Shown here piece after piece: positions 29,503 through 37,972 of a DNA stretch of 64,000 bases. How positions within the stretch are numbered: position 1 is the stretch's first letter; every line of letters starts with the position of its first letter. Source of the stretch: Kineosporia babensis (GTDB lineage: Bacteria > Actinomycetota > Actinomycetes > Actinomycetales > Kineosporiaceae); assembly GCF_021129305.1 (NCBI RefSeq), contig NZ_JAJOMB010000011.1:203621-267620 (forward strand). Reading direction: 5' to 3'. The notes under the pieces are model-generated. The model did no database searches and was not told the origin of the DNA. It worked only from the letters and a program-made list of their open reading frames with translations. A program made the translations under genes and the position numbers.

Positions 29503-30549
29503 ATGGCAGCACCGTCAGCGCCGGACCAGCCTGATCGTGACCCGGTCAGCGATCTGCGGCGGATCGCGTTCCTGCTCGAGCGCTCGCTGGCCTCCTCGTA
29601 CCGGGTCAAGGCGTTCCGGGGTGCGGCCTCCGCCCTGCTGCCGCTGGAGCCCGAGCAGATCCGCACGGCCAAGCTCACCGACCTCAAGGGGGTGGGCGAG
29701 AAGTCGGCGGCGGTGATCGAGCAGTCGCTGGCCGGGCAGGTTCCGGACTACCTGGCCAATCTGGAGCAGGAGGCGCGGCAGCCGCTGGCCGAGGGTGGCG
29801 AGGAGCTGCGGGCGGCGCTGCGCGGTGACTGCCACAGCCATTCCGACTGGTCCGACGGCGGCTCACCGCCGGCCGAGATGGCCTGGACGGCGAAGGAACT
29901 CGGGCACGAGTACCTGGTGCTGACCGACCACTCACCCCGGCTGAAGGTGGCCAACGGGCTGAGCGCCGATCGGCTGCGGCGCCAGCTGGACGTGATCGAG
30001 GTGATCAACCAGCAGCTGGCCCCGTTCCGGGTGCTGACCGGCATCGAGGTGGACATCCTGGACGACGGGACGCTGGACCAGGACCCGCAGTTGCTGGCCC
30101 GGCTGGACGTGGTGGTGGCCAGCGTGCACTCCAAGCTGGCGATGCCCGGCAAGGCGATGACCCGGCGGATGATCGCGGCGATCGAGAACCCGCACACCGA
30201 CATCCTGGGGCACTGCACCGGCCGGATGGTCAAGCCTCGGGAGGGCCGTAACCCCAAGGGCCGGCCGGAGTCCGAGTTCGATGCGGACGCGGTGTTCGCC
30301 GCCTGCCGGGAGAACGGCACCGCGGTCGAGATCAACAGCCGCCCCGAGCGCCTCGACCCGCCGCGCCGGCTGCTGCGGCAGGCGGTGGAGGCCGGCTGCG
30401 TGTTCTCGATCGACACCGATGCGCACGCGCCTGGTCAGCTGGACTGGCAGATCATCGGCACCTCACGGGCCCAGGAGTGCGGGGTGCCGGCCGAGCGGGT
30501 GATCAACACCTGGTCGGCGGAGGAGTTGCTGGCCTGGACCGGGAACTGA
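29503..30549 (+). CDS. PHP-domain protein with N-terminal helix-hairpin-helix region (PolX-C-like)
   Basis: 348 residues. The N-terminal ~100 residues resemble the 8-kDa/HhH part of family X polymerases (AKLTDLKGVGEKSAAVIEQ). The C-terminal PHP domain has the metal ligands GDCHSHSDWSDG, VLTDHSPRL, SVHSK, ILGHCTG and DTDAH. The polymerase palm is absent, so it is not a full PolX; it may be a metal-dependent phosphoesterase or 3'-5' exonuclease in DNA repair. Divergent from the crotonases by ~108 bases. Confidence 0.87.
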   Translation: MAAPSAPDQPDRDPVSDLRRIAFLLERSLASSYRVKAFRGAASALLPLEPEQIRTAKLTDLKGVGEKSAAVIEQSLAGQVPDYLANLEQEARQPLAEGGEELRAALRGDCHSHSDWSDGGSPPAEMAWTAKELGHEYLVLTDHSPRLKVANGLSADRLRRQLDVIEVINQQLAPFRVLTGIEVDILDDGTLDQDPQLLARLDVVVASVHSKLAMPGKAMTRRMIAAIENPHTDILGHCTGRMVKPREGRNPKGRPESEFDADAVFAACRENGTAVEINSRPERLDPPRRLLRQAVEAGCVFSIDTDAHAPGQLDWQIIGTSRAQECGVPAERVINTWSAEELLAWTGN

Positions 30550-30556
30550 AAGACCC

Positions 30557-30648
30557 CGCCGGGAGTGACCCGCGCTGCGTCCCTGACACGCAGCCCGCAT
30601 CCGCTCCCGGCGAGGCATGAGAAAGCCTCTACCATGACCGGCTTTCTC
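30557..30648. terminator. Nested hairpins plus bidirectional terminator between convergent genes
   Basis: An outer stem CGCCGGGAG (30557-30565)/CTCCCGGCG (30604-30612) encloses a perfect inner hairpin GCTGCGT (30574-30580)/ACGCAGC (30588-30594). A separate stem GAGAAAGCC (30619-30627)/GGCTTTCTC (30640-30648) follows. The last one fits a bidirectional terminator for the PHP gene and the P450 gene that converge here. Confidence 0.7.
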
Positions 30649-30696
30649 GGCAACGTAGTTGGCACTAAAGCAGCAAATGTTGTCGGTCCGTGACGT

Positions 30697-32034
30697 TCAT
30701 CGCCGCGGGATCAGCGCCAGTGGCAGGCCGTTTTTCGGCCGCAGCGTGACCAAGGCCTCTACCACCGGCTCCCGGGCCCCCGCGGGCCGGCGCACCGCCC
30801 GGTCGCGCAGCAGAGAAGCAAGCAGCAGAACGGATTCCAGCAGGGCGAAGTCACGGCCGATGCACAGCCGGGGCCCGGCGCCGAACGGCAGGTAGGACGG
30901 GTGACGATCGCCCTCGCCGGGCCCGGCGCCGAGGAATCGCCCCGGATCGAAACGCAGCGGATCGGGCCAGCTTTTCGCGCTGCGGTGCAGCAGCCAGGGG
31001 CTGACGATGACCAGCGTCCCGGCCGGCACCTCCACCCCGTCGATGGTGTCCGGGCCGCTCGAGCGCCGGGTGATCACCCAGGCGGGCGGGAACAGCCGCA
31101 GCGCCTCGTCGATCACGGCCCGGGTGTACGTCAGCTGCGGCACGTGCTGCCACTGCGGCCGTTCGCCGGCCAGCACCTGGTCGAGCTCGGCGTAGAGCCG
31201 TTCCTGCACCCCAGGGGACCCGGCCAGCAGATGCAGGGTCCAGACCAGGCTGGAGGCGACCGTCTCGTGCCCGGCGATCACCAGGGTGACCAGCTCGTCG
31301 CGCACCTCCTGATCGCTCATCCAGGGCTCCTGCGGCTCCTGCCCGTGCCCGGCGGCCCGCAGCAGCATGCTCAGCAGATCCGGATCAGAGGACGTCAGGG
31401 GCTGGCTGAGGCGGCGATCGACGATGGCGGCGGTGGTGCGGTCGAGAGTCGCCACCGCAGAACGCATCCGGCGGGCCGAACGGGTGGGCAGCCGGCCCAG
31501 CGGGCCGGCGGCCAGCGGTGAGGTGGCGCGGGCGATCACCTGGCGGGTGGCCCGCTCGACGGCGTGCACCAGATCCTCGCCCGCATCGGCCAGGTCGTCG
31601 GCGAACAGGGTCTTGCCGACCACCGTGATCATCGCCCGCATGATCGCCGCCTCGGCGTCGATCGGGGTGTAGGCGGGCACCTGGTCCCAGGCCGCCCGCA
31701 ACTGCTCGGCCGCCTCCACGGTGGAGGCCGCCACCTGCTCCAGCCCACCGTGGTGGAAGGCCGGCTGCAGGGTGCGGCGGTGCCGGCGCCACACCTCACC
31801 GTCGGAAGTGAGCAGGCCGGAGCCGGTGACCAGGGACAGCGAGCCGTACTGGATCGTGGCCTTGGTGTAGTTGCGGTGATTGCGCTGCAGCACGTGCCGG
31901 GCCCCGGCCGGGGTGTTGACCAGCAGCACCGGCGTACTCGGCATCGGGAACGCCACCAGGTCGCCGTGCCGGGCCACGGTCCGCTCCAGCCAGGCCGGAG
32001 GGTTGCGCATGATCGCCGGGACCCCGGTGATCAT
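30697..32034 (-). CDS. Cytochrome P450
   Basis: 445 residues, heme monooxygenase. The oxygen-binding I-helix motif is AGHETV, the ExxR motif is EALR in IDEALRLFPPAW, and the heme-cysteine loop is FGAGPRLCIGRD. The protein is soluble with no membrane anchor. ATG 32034 is the only standard start, yet the frame stays open ~30 codons upstream with P450-like sequence (RNARYTPLDADGPLPLD), reaching the GroES-like stop. The true N terminus may be longer or use a rare start codon. Substrate and redox partner unknown. Confidence 0.9.
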   Translation of the reverse strand: MITGVPAIMRNPPAWLERTVARHGDLVAFPMPSTPVLLVNTPAGARHVLQRNHRNYTKATIQYGSLSLVTGSGLLTSDGEVWRRHRRTLQPAFHHGGLEQVAASTVEAAEQLRAAWDQVPAYTPIDAEAAIMRAMITVVGKTLFADDLADAGEDLVHAVERATRQVIARATSPLAAGPLGRLPTRSARRMRSAVATLDRTTAAIVDRRLSQPLTSSDPDLLSMLLRAAGHGQEPQEPWMSDQEVRDELVTLVIAGHETVASSLVWTLHLLAGSPGVQERLYAELDQVLAGERPQWQHVPQLTYTRAVIDEALRLFPPAWVITRRSSGPDTIDGVEVPAGTLVIVSPWLLHRSAKSWPDPLRFDPGRFLGAGPGEGDRHPSYLPFGAGPRLCIGRDFALLESVLLLASLLRDRAVRRPAGAREPVVEALVTLRPKNGLPLALIPRR

Positions 32035-32102
32035 GTCCAGCGGAAGCGGGCCGTCGGCGTCGAGCGGGGTGTAACGGGCGTTGCGCCGGGGGGCTGACGA
32101 GG

Positions 32103-32447
32103 TCAGAGGTACAGCCCCGTACGGTCGTCCTCCACCCGGGGAGCGGCCACCGCGTGGATGTCCCGCTCGCGCAGCAGGATGTACTGCTCACCGTGCAGTT
32201 CCACCTCGGACAGCTCCTCCGGGTCGTACAGCACCCGGTCGCCGACCTGGACCTGGCGCACGTGCTGGCCGATCGCCACCACCTCGGACCAGGCCAGGCG
32301 CTTGCCCACCGAGGCGGTGGCCGGGATCACGATGCCCGCGCTGGAGCGCCGCTCCCCCGCGTCCTTGTCCAGCGAGACCAGCAGCCGGTCGTGCAGCATG
32401 CGGATCGGGAGCTTGCCCGCGTCGTTCAGGGTGCTCACCTCAGCCAC
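32103..32447 (-). CDS. GroES-like co-chaperonin protein
   Basis: 114 residues with the GroES beta-barrel pattern: IRMLHDRLLVSLDKDAG, a mobile-loop-like RRSSAGIVIPATA, VGDRVLYDPEE and YILLRERDI. No groEL is nearby and the sequence is diverged from the canonical groES, so it is probably an accessory copy. It overlaps the DUF3618 gene by eight bases. Confidence 0.85.
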   Translation of the reverse strand: MAEVSTLNDAGKLPIRMLHDRLLVSLDKDAGERRSSAGIVIPATASVGKRLAWSEVVAIGQHVRQVQVGDRVLYDPEELSEVELHGEQYILLRERDIHAVAAPRVEDDRTGLYL

Positions 32448-32739
32448 GGCTCCGGGAGAAGATCAGGACCCCGGCGAGCACCACGAACGCCCCCGCCACC
32501 GCCGCCAGCCGCTCGGTGCGCAGTTCCCCCTCGGGGGTGTGGGTGACCGACTGCACCCGGGCCGAGACCAGCGCGGCGCCCTGCTGGGCGATCGCCTTGG
32601 GGTGGGCCCGCCCGCTCAGCTCGTCGATGGTGGCGGCCAGCCGCTCGCGCCGCATCTGGATCTGCTGCTCCAGCTCCGAGGGGGTGCCGGTGATGGTCTC
32701 GTTCTCGCCCGGTTTCGGGCCGGGCCCGTTCTCGCTCAT
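32440..32739 (-). CDS. DUF3618 membrane protein
   Basis: 99 residues. The helical motif ELEQQIQMRRERLAATIDEL followed by RAHPKAIAQQG is the DUF3618 signature; one C-terminal membrane helix (AAVAGAFVVLAGVLIF) ends in a basic tail. GAGAGG precedes the ATG. Function unknown. Lies between bcp and the GroES-like gene on one transcript. Confidence 0.85.
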   Translation of the reverse strand: MSENGPGPKPGENETITGTPSELEQQIQMRRERLAATIDELSGRAHPKAIAQQGAALVSARVQSVTHTPEGELRTERLAAVAGAFVVLAGVLIFSRSRG

Positions 32740-32758
32740 TGCTGCCTCTCTCGCGATG

Positions 32759-33223
32759 TCAGACCCCGAGGGTCTTGCGCAGCGACGCGACGTGCCCGGT
32801 CGCCTTGACGTTGTACTTGGCCAGCTCGACCTTGCCGTCGGCATCGACCACGACCGTGGAGCGGATCACGCCGACGACGACCTTGCCGTACAGCTTCTTC
32901 TCGCCCCAGGCACCGTAGGACTCAAGCACTTCGCGCTCGGGATCCGACAGCAGCGGGAAGGTGATGGCGTCGCGCTCGACGAACTTGGCCAGCTTGGCCG
33001 GCTGGTCCGGCGAGACGCCGAGCACGGCGAAGCCCTCGGCCCGCAGGGCGTCCAGGCTGTCGCGGAAGTCGCAGGCCTGCTTGGTGCAGCCCGGCGTCAT
33101 CGCGGCCGGGTAGAAGTAGACGATCACCCGGCGGCCGGCGAAGTCGGACAGCGAGACCTCCGAGCCGTCCGCAGCGGTCAGGGTGAACGGCGGGGCGGGG
33201 TCGCCGACCTCGAGCTTGGCCAC
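32759..33223 (-). CDS. bcp: Thioredoxin-dependent thiol peroxidase (Bcp-type peroxiredoxin)
   Basis: 154 residues, GTG start with GAGGAG eight bases upstream. The peroxidatic Cys is in MTPGCTKQACDF, and the second Cys five residues on is the resolving residue of alpha-type Bcp. It reduces hydrogen peroxide and organic hydroperoxides using thioredoxin. Length and the FYPAAMTPGC block fit the family exactly. First gene of the bcp-DUF3618-GroES-like unit. Confidence 0.93.
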   Translation of the reverse strand: MAKLEVGDPAPPFTLTAADGSEVSLSDFAGRRVIVYFYPAAMTPGCTKQACDFRDSLDALRAEGFAVLGVSPDQPAKLAKFVERDAITFPLLSDPEREVLESYGAWGEKKLYGKVVVGVIRSTVVVDADGKVELAKYNVKATGHVASLRKTLGV

Positions 33224-33255
33224 GATTTTTACTCCTCTGCGCAGATCGGCAAAGC

Positions 33256-35040
33256 CTACCGGGAGCCCGGTTCGTAGCAGCACGACATCCCCGTGCGGAT
33301 CTCGGCCCGCAGGCGTCGCCCCAGCTCGGCGTGCTGGACCTCGATCCGCTCCAGCGCCCGGCGGATCGCCTTGGCCACCGCCGTGCGGGCCCGCTCCGCC
33401 GACCCGGCGAACTCCCGCGACCGGCCGCCGCGGCCGGTCGCCGCCGCCAGCTCGGCGATCAGCCACTCCCGCTCCTGCCGGGCCCGGGCCGCCCGCTCCG
33501 GAGCCTCTTCCTGCCAGCGCTCGGCCTGGGCCGCCAACTGCTCCAGCCGCCGCCGGTACTCCTGCCGGGCCTGCGGGTCGAGCACCGGCTGAGCGCTCTC
33601 CTCACCGGTCCCCACCAGCTCGGCCACCGGAACCGCCCGGCCCGGGTTGGCCAGCAGCACCGCCAGGTGCGCCATCCCGACCAGGTCTTCCACCTCGAGC
33701 GCCTCGGCGCCGAACTCCAGCCGCCAGCCCTGCTGCTGCCGGGTGCATTTCACCGCGACCGGACCACCGTGCCCAGCCTGCTGCCGGTACCGAAGTGCGG
33801 TAGCAACGTCCTTGGTTCGACCCCGTGCCTCAAGAGCAGCCGCGAGCGCCAGCCGGGACGAATCCGCCGCCGGCCGGTGCCCGATCGCCAGGTTGTCCGC
33901 CACCGCAGTGCTGAAACACTCGATCGCCCGGTCGATCTCACCAGCGAAAACGGCGGCTGCACCCAGCGCTTCGGAGGCCGATCCGAAGCAGGACACCCCC
34001 AGGCTCGCCATCACCGGAAGCCTGGCGAAGGGTTTCAGCTCGGCCGCGGCCCGGGCCACCAGGTCGTGCTCCCCGGCCGCGATCCCGGCGTGAATCATCG
34101 CGTGCAGCACCAGAAGTCGCGAACTGTTGCTGGGCAGGTCCTCCGGCGCCCCCAAACGGCCCAGCGCCTGGTCGTTCGGCGCCGAGACCAGGGCGAGCGC
34201 AGCGAAATGGGCCTGGTCGAAGGTGCTGAGCGAGGGCGAGTGCGCCGCCCGGCGGATCAGCGGCGCAAGCTCAGCGGCACGCCCTTGGTACCAGCGAATC
34301 GTCAGCATTTGCAGCACGTACCAGCCTTCGGCATCCGCATCCCCGGCCCGGATCCCCTCCTTCGCGCACAGCTCGGCGGCCGGTTCGGCCTCGTCGAAGC
34401 GCCCGGCCCGGATCAGCAGCATGGTCTCCAGCGCCCGCAGCACGAACCGGGCGGCCAGATGCTCACGCCGTTCGAGCAGCGCCCGCAGTTCGGCCAGACC
34501 TCGCTCGGCGTTCGGATCGGCGGCCAGGAAGAGGTCCACGCAGTGCCAGAGCAGACCGCTGACCAGGTCACAGTGCCGCCCGGTGAACGAGGCGACCTCG
34601 ATCAACCGCAGGGCCAGTCCCCGCCGGTACTGGTCCTCGCCCGGCCCGAGCAGGCAGTGGTGGGCCAGGCTCAACGCCTCGGCCAGGGCCACCGGATCCC
34701 CCGCGCGCTCGGCTTCGCGCAATGCGCGCAGCACCCGGGCGGTACCGGCATCGGCGTAGTCGGCCTCGGCGGCCAGCCGGATCCGCAGCCGCAACGCCCG
34801 GGGATCGTCCGGCGGGATAACCCACAGCGCCTGACGTTGCAGCGCCCTCACGGCCAGTGACTCGGTCAGAGTGCGGTGCTCGTGCACCCACATGCCGCCC
34901 AGCCCCAGCGCGGTCTCGGCCAGTGTCTGCGGATCGGCCACCTCCGCCAGCGCCGCCGCGTGCTCACGCCGGCTGCGGGCAAGATCGCCCTCTTGATGCA
35001 GCGCTCGCCGCCCCGCCGCCAGCGCCCCGCTCGCCCGCAT
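33256..35040 (-). CDS. Large helical TPR-like protein, resembles C-terminal half of a signalling ATPase
   Basis: 594 residues of Ala/Leu/Arg-rich helices. The first ~400 residues look like degenerate TPR repeats (e.g. ERGLAELRALLERREHLAARFVLRA). The end (VEDLVGMAHLAVLLANPGRAVPV and a final RTAVAKAIRRALERI block) resembles the tail found after TPRs in large ATP-binding regulators, but no ATPase or helix-turn-helix domain precedes it. ATG 35040 has GAGGGG upstream; ATG 35172 is in frame but lies close to the tRNA. It may be a stand-alone scaffold or a remnant. Confidence 0.65.
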   Translation of the reverse strand: MRASGALAAGRRALHQEGDLARSRREHAAALAEVADPQTLAETALGLGGMWVHEHRTLTESLAVRALQRQALWVIPPDDPRALRLRIRLAAEADYADAGTARVLRALREAERAGDPVALAEALSLAHHCLLGPGEDQYRRGLALRLIEVASFTGRHCDLVSGLLWHCVDLFLAADPNAERGLAELRALLERREHLAARFVLRALETMLLIRAGRFDEAEPAAELCAKEGIRAGDADAEGWYVLQMLTIRWYQGRAAELAPLIRRAAHSPSLSTFDQAHFAALALVSAPNDQALGRLGAPEDLPSNSSRLLVLHAMIHAGIAAGEHDLVARAAAELKPFARLPVMASLGVSCFGSASEALGAAAVFAGEIDRAIECFSTAVADNLAIGHRPAADSSRLALAAALEARGRTKDVATALRYRQQAGHGGPVAVKCTRQQQGWRLEFGAEALEVEDLVGMAHLAVLLANPGRAVPVAELVGTGEESAQPVLDPQARQEYRRRLEQLAAQAERWQEEAPERAARARQEREWLIAELAAATGRGGRSREFAGSAERARTAVAKAIRRALERIEVQHAELGRRLRAEIRTGMSCCYEPGSR

Positions 35041-35217
35041 CGCCCGCCCCCTCGCCGCCGCCTCTGCGACAGCAGAGAACAGCGGCGGAGCGGTAGATAC
35101 ACGTGCCTCAGGTACGGGTGGAGGCCACCGGAGTCGTGCCGGGCCGCAGTGCCGCCCCCATCGATGGGCCACCGCTGTTCCACGCCGGTCGCCGGAGGCT
35201 CTAGGCTGGGCTGCGTC

Positions 35218-35299
35218 GCGCGAGTGGTGTAATTGGCAGCCACGCAGGATTTAGGTTCCTGTGCCTTCGGGCGTGGGGGTTCGAGTCCCCCCTCGCGCA
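35218..35299 (+). tRNA. tRNA-Leu(UAG)
   Basis: Acceptor stem GCGCGAG (35218-35224)/CTCGCGC (35292-35298) with discriminator A. The anticodon stem CAGGA/TCCTG holds loop TTTAGGT, anticodon TAG. A long variable arm (TGCCTTCGGGCG) marks a class II tRNA, and the T arm is GGGGG-TTCGAGT-CCCCC. CCA is not encoded. Confidence 0.96.
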
Positions 35300-35319
35300 C
35301 TTCAGTACCCCTGGCGATC

Positions 35320-35333
35320 TGCCCCTTCGGGCA
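35320..35333 (+). terminator. Short hairpin after the tRNA
   Basis: TGCCC (35320-35324) pairs with GGGCA (35329-35333) across CTTC, 20 bases after the tRNA end. No T run. Confidence 0.4.
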
Positions 35334-35462
35334 AGTGATCAAAATCCGCAGCCGATTGGCCGCAACCTCGGCACCGGTACGCAGCGTCCTACAGATGGGC
35401 CGGCCTTGTGCCGACTCGATCGCAAGCAGCGCCGGATGCCTGAGGGACGGGATCAGAATCGA

Positions 35463-36155
35463 GTGACGACGGTACGCGTGGGGCGGTTCAGCGTCTCCCA
35501 GACCCAGGCCGAGAACTGGCTTCTCGACGACACCGCGATGAACAACGCCCGGTGCGGTTATCCGGCGTACGAGGAGTACCGGGCGCAGCAGTGGAGCGGG
35601 CCGCTGGAGGACGCCGATCTGCTCGCCCCGGTGCTGCTGGAGAGCCCGGTCCCGCCGGAGTCCTACAGCTGGCTGCGCGAGCGGCTCCCGGCCCTGAACC
35701 GGGCGCTGGAATCGATCGCGCCGAACGCCGACATTGCCTCCTCGGCAACGCCTCTCGAGCTGATTGCGCCGCTCTTCGACGGGCTCGGCGAGCCGGGTGG
35801 CGAGGCGGTCGGGATGCCGGTTCTGGCCGGGGTTCTACACCGCAAGCGCCCACGGTTCGTCCCTTTGTGGGACGCCCGGATCCGGGCCTGTTACTACGGT
35901 CCCGACGCCCCGGTCACACCGGTCGGCGAGCGCTCCCCGGGGCAGTTCGCGACGGCCGTCGCCGCTGCCGTGCGGGCTGACCTCGCGGTCGCACCGAACC
36001 TGTGGAAGGGGCTGGCCGGCATCGCCGACCGGCCTCCGATCACTCCCCTGCGAGCACTGAGCATCGTGGCCCGGCACCTGGGGGACAGCACGGGCGTGGT
36101 TCCCGAGCAGCGCGAGCCGACGCCCGGCCTGAGTGACATGTACCACAACCCCTGA
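35463..36155 (+). CDS. Protein of unknown function (possible DUF6308 type)
   Basis: About 230 residues, no signal peptide or membrane segment. Charged N-terminal part, then VLHRKRPRFVPLWDARIRACY and a C-terminal helix ALSIVARHLGD. The pattern of a conserved W-D-x-R-I-R segment suggests actinobacterial families such as DUF6308, but I am not certain. GTG 35463 is chosen; an in-frame ATG at 35406 lies close to the tRNA hairpin. It stands alone. Confidence 0.65.
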   Translation: MTTVRVGRFSVSQTQAENWLLDDTAMNNARCGYPAYEEYRAQQWSGPLEDADLLAPVLLESPVPPESYSWLRERLPALNRALESIAPNADIASSATPLELIAPLFDGLGEPGGEAVGMPVLAGVLHRKRPRFVPLWDARIRACYYGPDAPVTPVGERSPGQFATAVAAAVRADLAVAPNLWKGLAGIADRPPITPLRALSIVARHLGDSTGVVPEQREPTPGLSDMYHNP

Positions 36156-36303
36156 TTGAGGACGTCTCTGCTCCCCTGTCGAATGGTGGCGCACCTGCAC
36201 GGGTTTCGGCAGCCGTACGAAGAACTCCCTCGCGCCGTCTCGCAGGGCGAGACCGTCGGGATCACCCCTTGAGCGTTTCCAGAACGTCACCTAACGTGGA
36301 CGT

Positions 36304-36420
36304 AGGTCATGAGCGCCAGCGACAAGCCCCGGCTCGCTGGCCGGCAACCCTCCTCCGCGGTGGGGTGCTCCGGGTGAAGACCTGGCGGTGGCCAAACGGT
36401 CCGCCGCAAGCGCGGACCCG
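36304..36420 (+). promoter_or_regulatory. SAM-IV riboswitch aptamer
   Basis: GGTC (36305-36308) pairs with GACC (36379-36382) around a core with GAGCGCCAGCG, CCGGCTCGCTGGCCGGCAACC and GGTGGGGTGCTCCGGGTGA, which is the SAM-IV pattern of actinobacteria. A further stem GGTCCGC (36398-36404)/GCGGACC (36412-36418) closes the downstream part. It binds S-adenosylmethionine and controls the PLP enzyme gene starting at 36453. Confidence 0.87.
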
Positions 36421-36446
36421 TGCCATCGGGTCCCTGACCCGAGGAG
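36414..36446 (+). promoter_or_regulatory. Expression platform: alternative hairpins at the ribosome site
   Basis: GGACCCG (36414-36420) can pair with CGGGTCC (36427-36433). Alternatively, CGGGTC (36427-36432) pairs with GACCCG (36436-36441), touching the GAGGAG ribosome site (36441-36446). The first option uses bases of the last aptamer stem, so ligand binding would favour the second, blocking hairpin: a translational OFF switch. Confidence 0.6.
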
Positions 36447-36452
36447 TTCGCT

Positions 36453-37925
36453 ATGTCCACATCCTTCCGCAACACCCGTTACCGCCAGGCCTCCCAGGGC
36501 GTCGTCACCCCGGCCGGCGGGATCTCGACCTTCACCTCCCCCGAGGCGGCCCGGGTCAGCGAGCCCACCACGGCAACGTTGGCACCGGCCCGGCTGCCGA
36601 TCGGGCCGCTGCTGCCGGTGGTCGGCGGCAACCTGGCCACGCCGCTGGCCGGCGGCCGCACCGCCCGCGCGGTGAACCTGGACTACGCGGCCAGCGCCCC
36701 GGCCCTGCAGGCGGTGGCCGACCACGTGACCGAGGTGCTGCCGTACTACGCCAGCGTGCACCGTGGGGCCGGTTACGCCTCGCAGGTCAGCACCGCGCTG
36801 TACGAGAGCGCGCGGCAGACCGTGGGCGCCTTCGTCGGAGCCCGCGCCGACGACCTGACGATCTTCACCCGCAACACCACCGACGCGCTGAACCTGCTGG
36901 CCAGCGCGGTTCCGGAGGACGGCGAGGTGCTGGTGCTGGACGCCGAGCACCACGCCAACCTGCTGCCCTGGACCAGCCGCCGGCACCGGCTGATCAACAC
37001 CGCCGGCACGATCACCGAAACGGTCGCCGCGCTGGAGGCTGCCCTGACCGAGCGCCCGGCCGCGCTGGTCACGGTGACCGGCTGTAGCAACGTCACCGGC
37101 GAGATCCTGCCGATCGCCGAGATCGCCCGGATCGCCCACGCCCACGGCGCCCGGATCGCGGTGGACGGCGCGCAGCTGGTGCCGCACCGCAAGGTCGACA
37201 TCGCCGCGCTCGGCCTGGACTACCTGGCCTTCTCCGGTCACAAGCTCTACGCCCCGTTCGGCTCCGGCGTGCTGATCGGCCGCTCCGACTGGCTGGACGC
37301 GGCCCAGCCGCACCAGGCCGGGGGCGGCGCCGTGCGCGCGGTCAACGCCGAAGGCCAGGCCGACTGGACCACCGGGGTGGCCCGGCACGAGGGCGGTACC
37401 CCGAACGTGCTGGGGGCGGCGGCGCTGGCCGCGGCCTGCCGGGCGATCGACGAGCTGCCCGAGGGTGCGATCGAGGAGCACGAGGCGGCGCTGTCGGCCC
37501 GGCTGCTCGAGGGCCTGGAGCAGATCCCCGGCGTGCGGGTGCTGCGGGCCTGGTCCGACAGCACCGACCGGGTCGGCGTGGTCGGCTTCACGGTCGAGGG
37601 GCACGAGGCCGCACGGGTGGCGGTCTACCTGTCCGCCGAGCACGGGGTCGGGGTTCGCGACGGCAAGTTCTGCGCCCACCCGCTGCTGAACCGGCTGGGT
37701 GTGACCGGCGGGGCGCTGCGCGCCAGCCTGGGCCTGGGCTCGCGCAGCGAAGACGTGGAGCGGCTGGTCAACGCCGTGCGCACGCTCGTCACCGAGGGCG
37801 AGAAGCTGCAGTACGAGCAGATCGACGGCGCCTGGACGCCGGTGAACGACGACCGTCCGGCCCCGAGCTGGTCCACCTGGGGTGCCACCAACCCGGTGGA
37901 CAAGGGTTCTGAGTGCGGCTTCTGA
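36453..37925 (+). CDS. Class-V aminotransferase fold PLP enzyme (cysteine-desulfurase-like) under SAM-IV control
   Basis: 490 residues. After an unusual ~70-residue N-terminal extension the fold begins at VNLDYAASAPAL; HHANLLPW, TGCSNVTGEI, VDGAQLVPH and the PLP lysine in FSGHKLYAP follow. FCAHPLLNRL gives a candidate active cysteine, and the C terminus is GSECGF. GAGGAG precedes the ATG. Control by S-adenosylmethionine places it in methionine/sulfur metabolism rather than general Fe-S assembly. The exact reaction (desulfurase, lyase or other) is open. Confidence 0.82.
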   Translation: MSTSFRNTRYRQASQGVVTPAGGISTFTSPEAARVSEPTTATLAPARLPIGPLLPVVGGNLATPLAGGRTARAVNLDYAASAPALQAVADHVTEVLPYYASVHRGAGYASQVSTALYESARQTVGAFVGARADDLTIFTRNTTDALNLLASAVPEDGEVLVLDAEHHANLLPWTSRRHRLINTAGTITETVAALEAALTERPAALVTVTGCSNVTGEILPIAEIARIAHAHGARIAVDGAQLVPHRKVDIAALGLDYLAFSGHKLYAPFGSGVLIGRSDWLDAAQPHQAGGGAVRAVNAEGQADWTTGVARHEGGTPNVLGAAALAAACRAIDELPEGAIEEHEAALSARLLEGLEQIPGVRVLRAWSDSTDRVGVVGFTVEGHEAARVAVYLSAEHGVGVRDGKFCAHPLLNRLGVTGGALRASLGLGSRSEDVERLVNAVRTLVTEGEKLQYEQIDGAWTPVNDDRPAPSWSTWGATNPVDKGSECGF

Positions 37926-37939
37926 TCCACTTCTAGGAA

Positions 37940-37966
37940 AAGCCCCCGGCCCGCCCGGGGGCTTTC
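37940..37966. terminator. Strong intrinsic terminator, bidirectional
   Basis: AAAGCCCCCGG (37940-37950) pairs with CCGGGGGCTTT (37956-37966), loop of five bases, flanked by A/T bases on both sides. It serves the PLP enzyme gene and the convergent GGDEF/EAL gene. Confidence 0.92.
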
Positions 37967-37972
37967 CTCGTC

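Noticed and set aside
32440..33466. Bcp start further upstream at 33466
   Set aside because: It would overlap the end of the TPR-like gene and lacks a ribosome site; GTG 33223 has GAGGAG and begins the conserved fold.
36269..37087. Alternative frame across the riboswitch and the start of the PLP enzyme gene
   Set aside because: It crosses the SAM-IV aptamer and is Arg/Pro/Gly-rich, typical of an out-of-frame shadow; the real gene has GAGGAG and a family match.
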